A stretch of DNA of 64,000 nucleotides, from the NCBI RefSeq assembly GCF_927798175.1, contig NZ_CAKMMP010000007.1, positions 1 through 64,000 on the forward strand. The letters are read 5' to 3'. Source of the DNA: Paenibacillus sp. JJ-223. Lineage in GTDB: Bacteria > Bacillota > Bacilli > Paenibacillales > Paenibacillaceae. Below the pieces are notes generated by a model, which was not told the DNA's origin, did no database searches, and was given only the letters and a program-made list of their open reading frames with translations. Shown here in pieces: positions 1 through 7,848 of the stretch (its first letter is position 1; the number at the start of each line of letters is the position of its first letter). A program made the translations under genes and the position numbers.

Positions 1-7
1 GTTAAAA

Positions 8-13
8 TATAAT
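8..13 (+). promoter_or_regulatory. -10 element before cysC
   Basis: A perfect TATAAT lies about 30 bases before the cysC start, in an AT-rich stretch. The matching -35 would fall outside the window. It suggests that cysC has its own promoter and is not read only from an upstream sulfate-assimilation operon. Confidence 0.4.
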
Positions 14-43
14 ATATTCAGAGTGGGAACAAGGGGGATACCA

Positions 44-682
44 ATGTCAGCACAAGAACGCAACCTTACCTGGCAGCATTCAAGCTTAAGTCGAACGGAA
101 CGGGAACTCGGTAATGGACATCGCAGCCTCACCTTATGGTTTACCGGGTTGTCCGGCGCGGGAAAGTCTTCTCTGGCCTTTGCCCTGGAACGAAGAATGC
201 ATCAGCAGGGCCTGCGTTGTTACGTATTGGACGGAGATAACGTCCGGCATGGGTTGAACAAGGATCTGGGTTTCAATGCCGAGGATCGGCAAGAAAATCT
301 GAGACGGATCGGCGAGGTTTCGAAGCTCATGGTGGATGCCGGGTTGGTGGTACTGTCCGCATTTATCTCGCCTAACGCAGAGGACCGGGAGATGGTTAGG
401 CAACTGTTTGAACCCGGAGATTTTGTTGAAATCTATGTCCGTTGTTCGATCGAGGAATGTGAACGACGCGATCCCAAAGGACTGTACAAAAAGGCACGCA
501 ACGGTGAAATCCCTCATTTTACAGGCATTTCAGCCCCTTATGACATTCCCTCTAACCCTTCTCTCATCATTGACACGGAATTATTGCCGCTGGAGGACGC
601 CGTGGACCAAATCATGCAGCATTTGGAGCATATTCAGGCCCTTTCTTTGCCACTCTCATCGGTCAGCGGCACAACATCATGA
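44..682 (+). CDS. cysC: Adenylylsulfate (APS) kinase
   Basis: The protein phosphorylates APS with ATP to give PAPS, the universal sulfuryl donor. The 212-residue product has the P-loop GLSGAGKSS, the LDGDNVRHGLNKDLGF block that binds APS, and the conserved segments RIGEVSKL and KARNGEIPHFTG, in normal order and family length. The ATG at 44 is chosen because AAGGGGG sits seven bases upstream; a GTG at 23 is in frame but has no ribosome site. No other sulfate-assimilation gene is visible. Instead the gene converges on a lasso peptide operon that contains a PAPS-dependent sulfotransferase, so a dedicated role in PAPS supply is plausible (inference). Genes upstream of the window edge could change this view. 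Confidence 0.95.
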   Translation: MSAQERNLTWQHSSLSRTERELGNGHRSLTLWFTGLSGAGKSSLAFALERRMHQQGLRCYVLDGDNVRHGLNKDLGFNAEDRQENLRRIGEVSKLMVDAGLVVLSAFISPNAEDREMVRQLFEPGDFVEIYVRCSIEECERRDPKGLYKKARNGEIPHFTGISAPYDIPSNPSLIIDTELLPLEDAVDQIMQHLEHIQALSLPLSSVSGTTS

Positions 683-692
683 ACTTATTTCC

Positions 693-733
693 GCAAAATG
701 CAAAGGCGCAGCTGTAGTCTGCGCCTTTTGCAT
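693..733. terminator. Bidirectional terminator between cysC and the lasso operon
   Basis: GCAAAGGCGCAG and CTGCGCCTTTTGC form a stem around a short loop. It lies just after the cysC stop and just beyond the end of the convergent exporter gene, so it can serve both. Confidence 0.7.
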
Positions 734-760
734 GCCTGCTTTTAACGTAATCCTATGGCA

Positions 761-790
761 CCTTATCCTTATCCTTATCCTTATCCTTGT
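761..790. repeat. Hexanucleotide tandem repeat
   Basis: Four perfect CCTTAT units are followed by a degenerate CCTTGT and CCTGCC. On the minus strand the unit is GGATAA and overlaps the stop codon of the ABC exporter, with TAA in frame in each unit. Copy-number change would therefore leave the protein end unaltered. Confidence 0.85.
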
Positions 791-2700
791 CCTGCCATGC
801 CTGTCTGCATGCTAAGCAGTTTGCTGAAGGTCCCAACGGGATCCGCCGAGAGCTGTTGGTAGCCACCCTGCTGAATGACCTTGCCCTCCTCCAAAACGAT
901 GACCCGGTCCGCCGTACGAATCGTGGACAAACGATGCGCAATGACGATAATGGTTATGCGTCCTCGCAATTGTTCCAACGCGGCATGAATATGCTGTTCA
1001 TTTTCACTATCAAGAGCACTCGTTGCTTCATCCAGCACCAGTACGGACGGATTGCGCAGCATCGCCCTGGCCAAAACAAGCCGTTGGCGCTCGCCGCCCG
1101 ACAACCGAACACCGCGATCGCCTATGACGGTATCCAGGCCCTGAGGAAGCTTGCGGACGAATGCTCCGGCAGACGAAAATTGCAATGCCCGCCACATCTG
1201 CTCCTCGCTTGCATGGGGATCGACCAACTGCAAATTTTCGCGAATGCTTGAGTGAAACAGGAACGGGTCCTGGGACACATAACCAATCGAGCTCCGCCAT
1301 TTCAGCAATCGGTCCTCCGACAACGGAAGGTCGTCGATCACGATTTGTCCCTCTTCGGGACGTACCAGCCCCATGATCAGGTCGATCAGCGTGCTTTTCC
1401 CCGCTCCGGATTTGCCTACGATCGCCGTCATGCCTTTGGCCGGAATCGAAATGTTTGCTTGATGCAGCGCGTACGAAGGACTGCCTGCATACCGGTAACT
1501 GACATTGCGGCATTCGATGCTTCTCGTCAACTCCAGAGGCTGTACCTGGTCAAATGTCATGCCCGTTGCTGTATGGCTTTGGAAAGCCATGTCCGCTTTG
1601 CCTCTGCTTTTCCGCGGTCCAGGGATGGTTGACTCCCGCTCACCAGCTTCCTTCTGCAAGGTGCCTTCGGTGATGCCATCGCTGATTTCCCGGCTGTTCT
1701 CCGTCTCCACCTGCAGCTCGCGAACGATCCGGAATGCAGGCAGCATGGAGCTGATGTATTCCAGATTGGACTGAATCGACGTAAATCGCGGCCACAATCT
1801 GGAGAAAATCAAAATAATCAGCAAAAGGCTGGTAGGCGGAACGACAAGAACGCGCAGCGAAATATAAATAAAGGCAGCAATCATCACGGCTGCAGACACC
1901 CGGTGAATCAACTGCGTTCTGCTGTTCAAACGAATGAACTGGACCACGTTCTGTTCAATCCGTTTGCACATCAGCTCGAACCAGCTGATATGGGACGATT
2001 CCAGCATGTTGCTTTTGATATCCTTGATGCCGTTGAAATGCTCCGTAATCCCGTTGTAATAATGCTGCGAATATTCCGTCGTCTGGTCCCCGATTTGTTT
2101 GGCCTGCTTGACAAACCTTTTCAGGGCAACGAACAGCAGCAGCCCGCAGACAATCACCAGCAAGGTCAACTTTACCGATAACAGGAAGGCCAGACCGATC
2201 TGGATGGCCGTAAAAATGATCGATGCTGCCATCTGCAGCACAATGCCGGTTCCCTGGCTTACGCGGGCAAGCTCTGTCGTCAGCACATGGCTGAAATCGG
2301 CTTTTCGTTTCCGAAGAAAAAATGGCCAATTGGCCATGATCAACGCACGATAGGTATCGAGACGCAGCGTCCGCACGAATTGCTGCTGTATGCGGGTGTT
2401 CCGCACCGTCTGGAGTCTTTGCAACCATGCCTGCCCGGCTACGATCAGCACAAAAGCAAGCAGCACGAGAATCAGGCGTGTATGTTCGGGGAAACGGCCG
2501 AGCCATTCCGAAGCCCACGGCAATTGAATGCCTGCGCTGCCAGGATCGAAAACGCCGATCAACCCGAGCATGGGTACAAGCATGTAAATGCCGATACCCT
2601 CCATCAGGCTGATGCATATCATGCCGATCAGGTTCCAGTACAGAATCGGTCCGGTAATTTCATGCAGTTTACGCATATAAAATCGCAGCTCGGAAATCAT
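781..2700 (-). CDS. Lasso peptide ABC exporter (D protein)
   Basis: A 639-residue half-transporter with an N-terminal six-helix membrane domain (about residues 15-320), a linker of some 60 polar residues, and a C-terminal ATPase. The ATPase shows Walker A GKSGAGKST (429-437), signature LSGGERQR, Walker B VLVLDEATS and switch His in AHRLST. Lasso clusters commonly carry such a D protein for export and self-immunity; its place as last gene of the operon fits. It starts four bases after the nucleotidyltransferase stop with AAAGGGGG before the ATG. Its terminal TAA lies inside a hexamer repeat. The substrate is inferred from context only. Confidence 0.9.
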   Translation of the reverse strand: MISELRFYMRKLHEITGPILYWNLIGMICISLMEGIGIYMLVPMLGLIGVFDPGSAGIQLPWASEWLGRFPEHTRLILVLLAFVLIVAGQAWLQRLQTVRNTRIQQQFVRTLRLDTYRALIMANWPFFLRKRKADFSHVLTTELARVSQGTGIVLQMAASIIFTAIQIGLAFLLSVKLTLLVIVCGLLLFVALKRFVKQAKQIGDQTTEYSQHYYNGITEHFNGIKDIKSNMLESSHISWFELMCKRIEQNVVQFIRLNSRTQLIHRVSAAVMIAAFIYISLRVLVVPPTSLLLIILIFSRLWPRFTSIQSNLEYISSMLPAFRIVRELQVETENSREISDGITEGTLQKEAGERESTIPGPRKSRGKADMAFQSHTATGMTFDQVQPLELTRSIECRNVSYRYAGSPSYALHQANISIPAKGMTAIVGKSGAGKSTLIDLIMGLVRPEEGQIVIDDLPLSEDRLLKWRSSIGYVSQDPFLFHSSIRENLQLVDPHASEEQMWRALQFSSAGAFVRKLPQGLDTVIGDRGVRLSGGERQRLVLARAMLRNPSVLVLDEATSALDSENEQHIHAALEQLRGRITIIVIAHRLSTIRTADRVIVLEEGKVIQQGGYQQLSADPVGTFSKLLSMQTGMAGQG

Positions 2701-2703
2701 GAC

Positions 2704-3894
2704 TTACCCCCTTTCCGTCATCGTACTGCGTTTCATGCGGCGCCAACACCACAGAAACGGACGTAACGGAAAATATAGAAAATGCAGGGACTTGGGCAGC
2801 GGAAGTTGGGCGACGTCCCAGGTGCTGGGATACAAGCGTTCTTTGAAAAAGAGCAGCTTCTGGCCAGGGCTTCGGAGAGCGAACAGATAGGAGCGATAGA
2901 TCTTGAGATCGTCGGGCGCAGCCAGCATGCCTTGCATAAACAACAACGCCTGTCGGGCAAGCCGCTCTCCTTTTCCCTCCATACTTGATTGCAGCTCCCC
3001 CTGACAACGCTGCAAAGGGGTATTGAACAACGCTGCGGAGAGAATGAGCGCCTGTCCGGCAATCGGCAAGCGTCCTTCAAGCTTCATTCGCCGGGAAGCA
3101 GCATCCAGGTCAAGGGGCATCGTTCGCAGCATACGGTCAATGTCATACAGCCAGCGCAGCCGGAACCAGCCGTGCCTTGCCCCATGAGTGACCAAGTACG
3201 CAAACAAATCCTCGCGCTCCAGCATGCGAACCGGAGTCGAGGTATATGCGCTGATCCTGCTCCTCTGCCACAACGTTTCGAAACCGGCTTCCCGGCCCGT
3301 GTCCGGATTTAGTCGCCAATGAATCTCCACCTGCGTTTTTCGAACCGGATGCTTGTAACAGATATGATGCTCGCGCCACTTCCAGCTGCTTACGCTTCGT
3401 CTTCCTTTATCGTCCTTGCATATGTAACCGAGATCCAGCAGCACGGCTTCCGCCTGTTCCACATCGTCAAACGGGATTAACAGATCCAGGTCTTTGGAGG
3501 TGCGCAGGGAAACATCTCCATACAGGTCATGGGCCAAGGCAGGACCCTTCATCGTAATATTGCGGATCCCGGCTTGCGTCAGTCTTCCGCATACCCGTTC
3601 CATCTCTGCCGTCAAATGCAGCATGCGAAACGTATTTGCCGTATATTCCTGCTTCAGGCTTTCCACAACAGCCGGAGGAAATGGCACGTCATGCATCGCG
3701 GTGATGTTCAGATAAAGGACGGCGTACAATCTATGGTGCATCGCAAGCTGCAAAAAGAGATTCCAATCCACGCCTTGCAGCCGTTCCCTCCCCTCTTCGG
3801 ACGAGAGCTTCCGAAAATCTCCGTTCAACATGCTTAGCATGAGCTTGAGCTCCTGTGGAAAACCGGCAGTGCAGCGTTCAAATTCATGTGTCAT
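2704..3894 (-). CDS. Nucleotidyltransferase-family protein of the lasso cluster
   Basis: A 396-residue protein resembling the uncharacterised NTP_transf_5 nucleotidyltransferases. The fold signature is seen at GDVSLRTSKDLDLLIPFDD, where the DLDLL acidic pair would bind metal. The ATG at 3894 is preferred because GGGGAG lies seven bases upstream; it overlaps the end of the B2 gene by 11 bases, so translation is probably coupled. It is not needed for basic lasso formation in known clusters. It may nucleotidylate the peptide or a phosphorylated form of it, or act in immunity. No function is proven for the family, so the role is open. Confidence 0.8.
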   Translation of the reverse strand: MTHEFERCTAGFPQELKLMLSMLNGDFRKLSSEEGRERLQGVDWNLFLQLAMHHRLYAVLYLNITAMHDVPFPPAVVESLKQEYTANTFRMLHLTAEMERVCGRLTQAGIRNITMKGPALAHDLYGDVSLRTSKDLDLLIPFDDVEQAEAVLLDLGYICKDDKGRRSVSSWKWREHHICYKHPVRKTQVEIHWRLNPDTGREAGFETLWQRSRISAYTSTPVRMLEREDLFAYLVTHGARHGWFRLRWLYDIDRMLRTMPLDLDAASRRMKLEGRLPIAGQALILSAALFNTPLQRCQGELQSSMEGKGERLARQALLFMQGMLAAPDDLKIYRSYLFALRSPGQKLLFFKERLYPSTWDVAQLPLPKSLHFLYFPLRPFLWCWRRMKRSTMTERG

Positions 3895-4369
3895 AAACAA
3901 TCTCCCCAGACTCCTTCTTCGAACAATGTTTGCCAAACACGCCTACCACCGTATACTGTTCCATCGTATCGGCACCGGTCACGATGAGTTTGCCGCTGCG
4001 CAGCCAGGCATGGGCAGCCATCCGCCCCTGTTTGTCACGCGCAGTGCCCATATACAGCGTGCTGTCGATGCCGCGCCGTTCCAGCATTTTCATCGCGGCG
4101 ATGGCCATCACCAGGCAGCGGCTCTCCCACCAGGCGAACTTGCTCGCCATGAGGATTGCTTTGGAAATGTTGCGTACGGTTAAGACATCGGCGCGATTTA
4201 ATCCGTCCGAAGACGTCTCTACCATAGGTGTTCCAAGGCCCGGTGCTATTTTGACAAACGGCATCGCTTTGAGAATTCTGGCCCAGCCGAGTCCGAAATA
4301 CGCTTCCCAGATCAACGAACGCATCTCGCTCGGCAAAGAACGATACGTCCTGAGTTTGCGGAGCAGCAT
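3884..4369 (-). CDS. Lasso peptide leader peptidase (B2 protein)
   Basis: A 161-residue transglutaminase-like cysteine protease that removes the leader from the lasso precursor, working with the B1 recognition protein. The catalytic set is visible as Cys85 (WWESRCLVMA), His120 (AAHAWLRSG) and probably Asp134 (VTGAD), at the usual spacing for B2 proteins. Length is typical for a stand-alone B2. The start follows the B1 stop by a few bases, and the end overlaps the next gene, as expected for a tight biosynthetic operon. Confidence 0.93.
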   Translation of the reverse strand: MLLRKLRTYRSLPSEMRSLIWEAYFGLGWARILKAMPFVKIAPGLGTPMVETSSDGLNRADVLTVRNISKAILMASKFAWWESRCLVMAIAAMKMLERRGIDSTLYMGTARDKQGRMAAHAWLRSGKLIVTGADTMEQYTVVGVFGKHCSKKESGEIVYDT

Positions 4370-4373
4370 CGTC

Positions 4374-4673
4374 CTATTCTCCAGGGAGCACGTCGATTAA
4401 TCCTTCGCGGGACAGATGCTCCAAAAATGCAGTCACGCTGCTCAAGCACACCTGAGGATCGACCTCGTATTCGGAAGACAGCACATCAACGATTCCGGAC
4501 ACCGTTCGCTCTTCGGACAACAGTTCCCAAATCCGGCCGCCGGTGGTCCCCAAATTGTAATACTTTCCGCTCTGGATGCTCATCATCACTTTCTCTCCAC
4601 CCATATCGCTAACGAGATTGCCCTCTTTGCGCGTAATCCGGTCTTGCTCTTCCAATGGTTTGATTGCCGTCAT
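4374..4673 (-). CDS. PqqD-like leader-recognition protein (B1, RRE)
   Basis: A 99-residue PqqD-fold RiPP recognition element. The features are the beta-strand segment NLVSDMGGEKVMMSIQSGKYYNLG, then the helical GGRIWELLSEERTVSGIVDVL and a C-terminal helix ending in GLIDVLPGE. In split-B lasso systems B1 binds the leader and delivers the precursor to B2. It overlaps the upstream kinase gene by four bases (ATGA). PQQ synthesis is excluded because no other pqq gene is present. Confidence 0.92.
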   Translation of the reverse strand: MTAIKPLEEQDRITRKEGNLVSDMGGEKVMMSIQSGKYYNLGTTGGRIWELLSEERTVSGIVDVLSSEYEVDPQVCLSSVTAFLEHLSREGLIDVLPGE

Positions 4674-5611
4674 TGTGCGGTATACACTCCTTTGCTTATG
4701 TGATTCGTAATCCGGTCCACCATCTCGAATGCGGTGAATTCGGTACCAGACCTCGTAATTCTGGATACTTCCACACCTGCCGAGAGCCGTGACACCGTCT
4801 CAAACAGCCACTGCGCCAACCCCTGGCGGGCAATCAGGCTGCTGCGAAACGTATGCGTGCACAGCAGATGCAGCCTTTCAAGCCCCTCTACTTCATGCAG
4901 TTGAATCGGGCCTGGCGCCGCATCCGGCTTAGGAGCAAGTTCGAATATGCCTCCCAGAGGTACCGGACTGTCATGAAAATAGTGCTGAACGGGAATAGCG
5001 TATTTGGTGATCTCCGCATGCACCGTAGCATAATGCTGCGATTCCATGCCAAAGCCGTCCAGACTGGCCTGCCACAGCTTCTGTTGGGGATACCCCGGAG
5101 ATACGATCGCTCTTCCTCCTGCATCCCAAGTCAATGCAACGATATCATCGGTCAACAAAGGATATCCCCGTGAGGCCAAGGCTGCCGACAGGGTCGACTT
5201 GCCTGCCCCGGAATGTCCCACAAACGCATATGCCCATCCATCGATGACGACTGCGCTTCCATGGAGGGGAAGAACCCCGCGCTGCATCATAATGACGGCC
5301 ATGCATGTGCCCAGAATGTAAAGCCTCGTTTTTTTCTCATCGGCATCAGGCTCGGGGCTGATCAAGATGCGCCGCCCCCGTTCCATGCAAAACATGCCGA
5401 CATGGTCAATCCGAAAAAGAAAGCATCCGTCTCTTGCTACAAAATTGCCATTCCCTACATTCCACTCGGCCCACAAGTCGTGCAGCTCGGCTGTTTCAAT
5501 ATGTACATCGGCGTGACCCGGTTCGGTTTGGTTTCTTGCAACCTGAAGTTCGGGCATCGAAATATAGCTGCTCCAGCGCAATCCATACGCATCGTATTGT
5601 ACAGGCAACAA
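4670..5611 (-). CDS. HPr-kinase-like lasso peptide kinase (K protein)
   Basis: A 313-residue relative of HPr kinase/phosphorylase with Walker A GHSGAGKST at residues 132-140, the preceding LPLHGSAV block and the acidic pair in PLLTDDIVAL. Members in paeninodin-type clusters phosphorylate the C-terminal serine of the lasso precursor (established for PadeK and ThcoK). The precursor here ends in Ser, which fits. The start is TTG, with AAAGGAGGG seven bases upstream. It is separated from the precursor gene by two hairpins and overlaps B1 by four bases. A role as the cell's catabolite HPr kinase is unlikely given this context. Confidence 0.9.
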   Translation of the reverse strand: MLPVQYDAYGLRWSSYISMPELQVARNQTEPGHADVHIETAELHDLWAEWNVGNGNFVARDGCFLFRIDHVGMFCMERGRRILISPEPDADEKKTRLYILGTCMAVIMMQRGVLPLHGSAVVIDGWAYAFVGHSGAGKSTLSAALASRGYPLLTDDIVALTWDAGGRAIVSPGYPQQKLWQASLDGFGMESQHYATVHAEITKYAIPVQHYFHDSPVPLGGIFELAPKPDAAPGPIQLHEVEGLERLHLLCTHTFRSSLIARQGLAQWLFETVSRLSAGVEVSRITRSGTEFTAFEMVDRITNHISKGVYTAQ

Positions 5612-5646
5612 GCTCAGGCCCTCCTTTGCACCACATATATGAAAAA

Positions 5647-5680
5647 AGCCCTTATATTTATTCGCAAAAATAGAAGGGCT
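5647..5680 (-). terminator. Terminator/attenuator after the lasso precursor gene
   Basis: On the minus strand AGCCCTT pairs with AAGGGCT around an AT-rich loop and is followed at once by TTTTTTC. It lies between the precursor and kinase genes, so partial termination would give more precursor mRNA than enzyme mRNA. Confidence 0.65.
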
Positions 5681-5713
5681 GGGCGAAAAGATCGATGTTC
5701 CGTCTTTTCGCCC
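5681..5713 (-). other. Stem-loop after the lasso precursor gene
   Basis: GGGCGAAAAG and CTTTTCGCCC form a perfect 10-bp stem with a 13-base loop, directly before the T-tailed hairpin. It may protect the 3' end of the precursor transcript or add to attenuation. Confidence 0.6.
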
Positions 5714-5748
5714 TTTAAGTATGATCAGACATGAATCACATGTAATTA

Positions 5749-5886
5749 TTAGGAAACCGGATTGTACAGGTCAGCATCGTGATCAGAGATCCAGTCGATT
5801 TGTCTCCAACCAATCCCAGCCATCGTCTGATTGACTTCCAATACTTCAAGAGCTGGCGCTTGCCATTCTTTTTTCTCAGCGTTCAT
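5749..5886 (-). CDS. Lasso peptide precursor (A), paeninodin type
   Basis: A 45-residue peptide. The leader starts MNAEKKEWQAPALEVL and ends VNQTM, with the W-x-x-P-x-L recognition motif and the conserved Thr at position -2. The predicted core has a ring AGIGWRQID closed between the Ala1 amine and the Asp9 side chain. The tail is WISDHDADLYNPVS, giving 23 residues in all, the same length as paeninodin (from memory). Ser23 is the expected kinase site; Tyr19 and Ser12 are possible sulfation sites. The ribosome site AAAGGAGGTGATGA is nearly a full anti-SD complement, eight bases from ATG, fitting high precursor output. The gene lies between the cyclase and kinase genes. Confidence 0.93.
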   Translation of the reverse strand: MNAEKKEWQAPALEVLEVNQTMAGIGWRQIDWISDHDADLYNPVS

Positions 5887-5919
5887 CGTCATCACCTCCT
5901 TTAAAGAATTCACGTTGGT

Positions 5920-7848
5920 TCAGAACTGGCGCATAAAGCGGTATACAATCAGGCTGTGCATCATCAGCCTCAGATCCGGATGGGAGGCCAGCTCAGGCCG
6001 TGGTTCCCCGATGTTCGCCATCGCGGTCCGGATGCGTTCCGTATTCAGAATGCCCGCCACCCTGCTGTCTGTGCATAGATCATGCATCTCGGCGATGAAT
6101 GCCTTCCAATCCGGGATCATGCGGTGCAGCCAGTCGGCAGGCTGTACCCCTCGCACACGCTGATTCAGCCTGACCTTGTCCGGCAGTTCCGGCGAAGTCG
6201 CCCGGCGAACCAGAGCCCGGTCCGTGCCATTCCTTACATACTGCTCGATCGGGACAGACAAGCAAAAGCGGACCACCCGTGCATCGCTGGTGGGATCGCG
6301 CTCCCATGCCCGATATCGAAGCGAGCATTTGGTAGCTACGGCACCGTTTTTGTTGGCAATCGCCAAATTGTTGAACTTCTGCGCCCTTACCTTGATCGCG
6401 TCGGCACGTGCCCCGCCCTGAAGCACGATCAACGTGTTGAGCCGTTCAAGCACTCCCGTTTTTTGCGCAAAGTCCGGGTGAATCATTTGCGGATGGGCAG
6501 GTGCCTCGCCTGCTGACGTCTTCTGAAACCAGCTCGGGTACGCTTTGCGTCCCGTAATTTTCGCGATACGGGTAAACGGCATGCCCGTATGAGCGCTGTA
6601 TTGCTGCATTTCCCGGATCCAACGGAGCCATCGGCCGTTTTTCAGCAGCCTGGCATAGTAATCCAGGGCAGGCCCCCACGAAATGGTGAAGTTACCTCTG
6701 GCACCTGTCAATAGGACACCCGCATTCTGCAGGCTGGCCTTCTCGTAAAAACCGCGAATCCAGAACGAATTCTCGAAATATTTATATGGCATTTCCATCA
6801 TTTCAAGCCATGGATCCACTTCGCTGAGCGGGCTTCTGCCCTCAAAATCCAAATAGTTCTCCGCAATGTTTCCGACATGGTCCACGGTAGAACGAATGTA
6901 TGGCCGTTCGTCGGCCAGCAGTGTCCTGGACGTGTAGTCCTTAAAGTCGGACACGGGCACATAACTATAAGCATTCAGCTGCTTGCCCTGTTTGCGGAGC
7001 GTGCCTGAAGCAAACCCGACGACGGCGCCGGAATCAAGCCCTCCGCTTAATGCTGCCGCCACTTGCCGATGGGTTCGCAGACGGGAATCGACGGCTTGGG
7101 CAAACACCTCACGAAAAGCTTCAACATATTCGCCATCGGATTTGAGTCGCAGCGGTTCGACTTCATCCCAGCGGTGATACTGCTTTAAGCTCAACTTTCC
7201 CTCATGAAACGTCAACGTGTGTGCCGGAGGAATCTGCTGCACTCCCTGGTATACGGTAGATCCGATATCTGCCGAGTCGAACATCTCGGGGATCGCGAGA
7301 AATTCGGACAACCAGGTTTCGTTCAGCTGTTTGCGCACCCCATGCAATCCAAGCAGCGGTCCCATCAACGTACAGAAAGACAAGCGCGGCCCATCCAGTC
7401 GATAATACAACGTCCGCATGCCCATGATGTCCCTCGCGGCAAACAGCTTGCGCTTGCGTTCGTCCCAGATGGCAAACGTAAAATCCCCCAGCAGTTTGCT
7501 GGCCACGTCTTCACCCCAGCGACGGTATGCACGAAGGATCAACTCGCTGTCGGATAACCTGTCGAGATCCGCACGCGATAGTTGAAGCTGGTCCGCAAGC
7601 TGTTCACGGTTATCGAGGATCGCATCTGCCGTTATGCATAATCCGCTCTCTTCTTCATAGAAAGGAAGCTTTTCAAGAACCGACTCCGGCGTGATCCATT
7701 GCGCGTGACAGCTGAAATAAGCTTCATCTCCCTTCCACATTCCGGTGGTATCCACCGGGATGTGTCCAAGGCCCTCGTACAGGCGCCAAGTATCCTCCCA
7801 ACACGCCTCTCTGCCTCCCGGATGAACAATGCCCGCAATGGCACTCAT
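5920..7848 (-). CDS. Lasso cyclase (C protein), asparagine-synthetase-like
   Basis: A 642-residue asparagine-synthetase homologue that would adenylate the Asp9 side chain of the core and close the macrolactam with Ala1. The C-terminal ATP-pyrophosphatase motif SGGLDS is intact at 268-273. The N-terminal glutaminase-like domain starts MSAIAGI, so the catalytic Cys2 of true glutamine-dependent synthetases is missing. This argues for a lasso cyclase and against asparagine supply. It overlaps the sulfotransferase gene by four bases (ATGA) and is followed after 33 bases by the precursor gene. Confidence 0.93.
   Translation of the reverse strand: MSAIAGIVHPGGREACWEDTWRLYEGLGHIPVDTTGMWKGDEAYFSCHAQWITPESVLEKLPFYEEESGLCITADAILDNREQLADQLQLSRADLDRLSDSELILRAYRRWGEDVASKLLGDFTFAIWDERKRKLFAARDIMGMRTLYYRLDGPRLSFCTLMGPLLGLHGVRKQLNETWLSEFLAIPEMFDSADIGSTVYQGVQQIPPAHTLTFHEGKLSLKQYHRWDEVEPLRLKSDGEYVEAFREVFAQAVDSRLRTHRQVAAALSGGLDSGAVVGFASGTLRKQGKQLNAYSYVPVSDFKDYTSRTLLADERPYIRSTVDHVGNIAENYLDFEGRSPLSEVDPWLEMMEMPYKYFENSFWIRGFYEKASLQNAGVLLTGARGNFTISWGPALDYYARLLKNGRWLRWIREMQQYSAHTGMPFTRIAKITGRKAYPSWFQKTSAGEAPAHPQMIHPDFAQKTGVLERLNTLIVLQGGARADAIKVRAQKFNNLAIANKNGAVATKCSLRYRAWERDPTSDARVVRFCLSVPIEQYVRNGTDRALVRRATSPELPDKVRLNQRVRGVQPADWLHRMIPDWKAFIAEMHDLCTDSRVAGILNTERIRTAMANIGEPRPELASHPDLRLMMHSLIVYRFMRQF

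Noticed and set aside
4374..4673. PqqD as sign of a PQQ cofactor cluster
   Set aside because: No pqqA, B, C or E gene; neighbours are lasso C, K and B2, so it is the B1 recognition protein.
4670..5611. Catabolite-control HPr kinase (hprK)
   Set aside because: The N-terminal domain of true HprK is absent and the gene lies inside a lasso operon with a Ser-terminated precursor.
5920..7848. Asparagine synthetase for amino acid supply
   Set aside because: Cys2 of the glutaminase domain is missing and the gene is embedded in the lasso operon.
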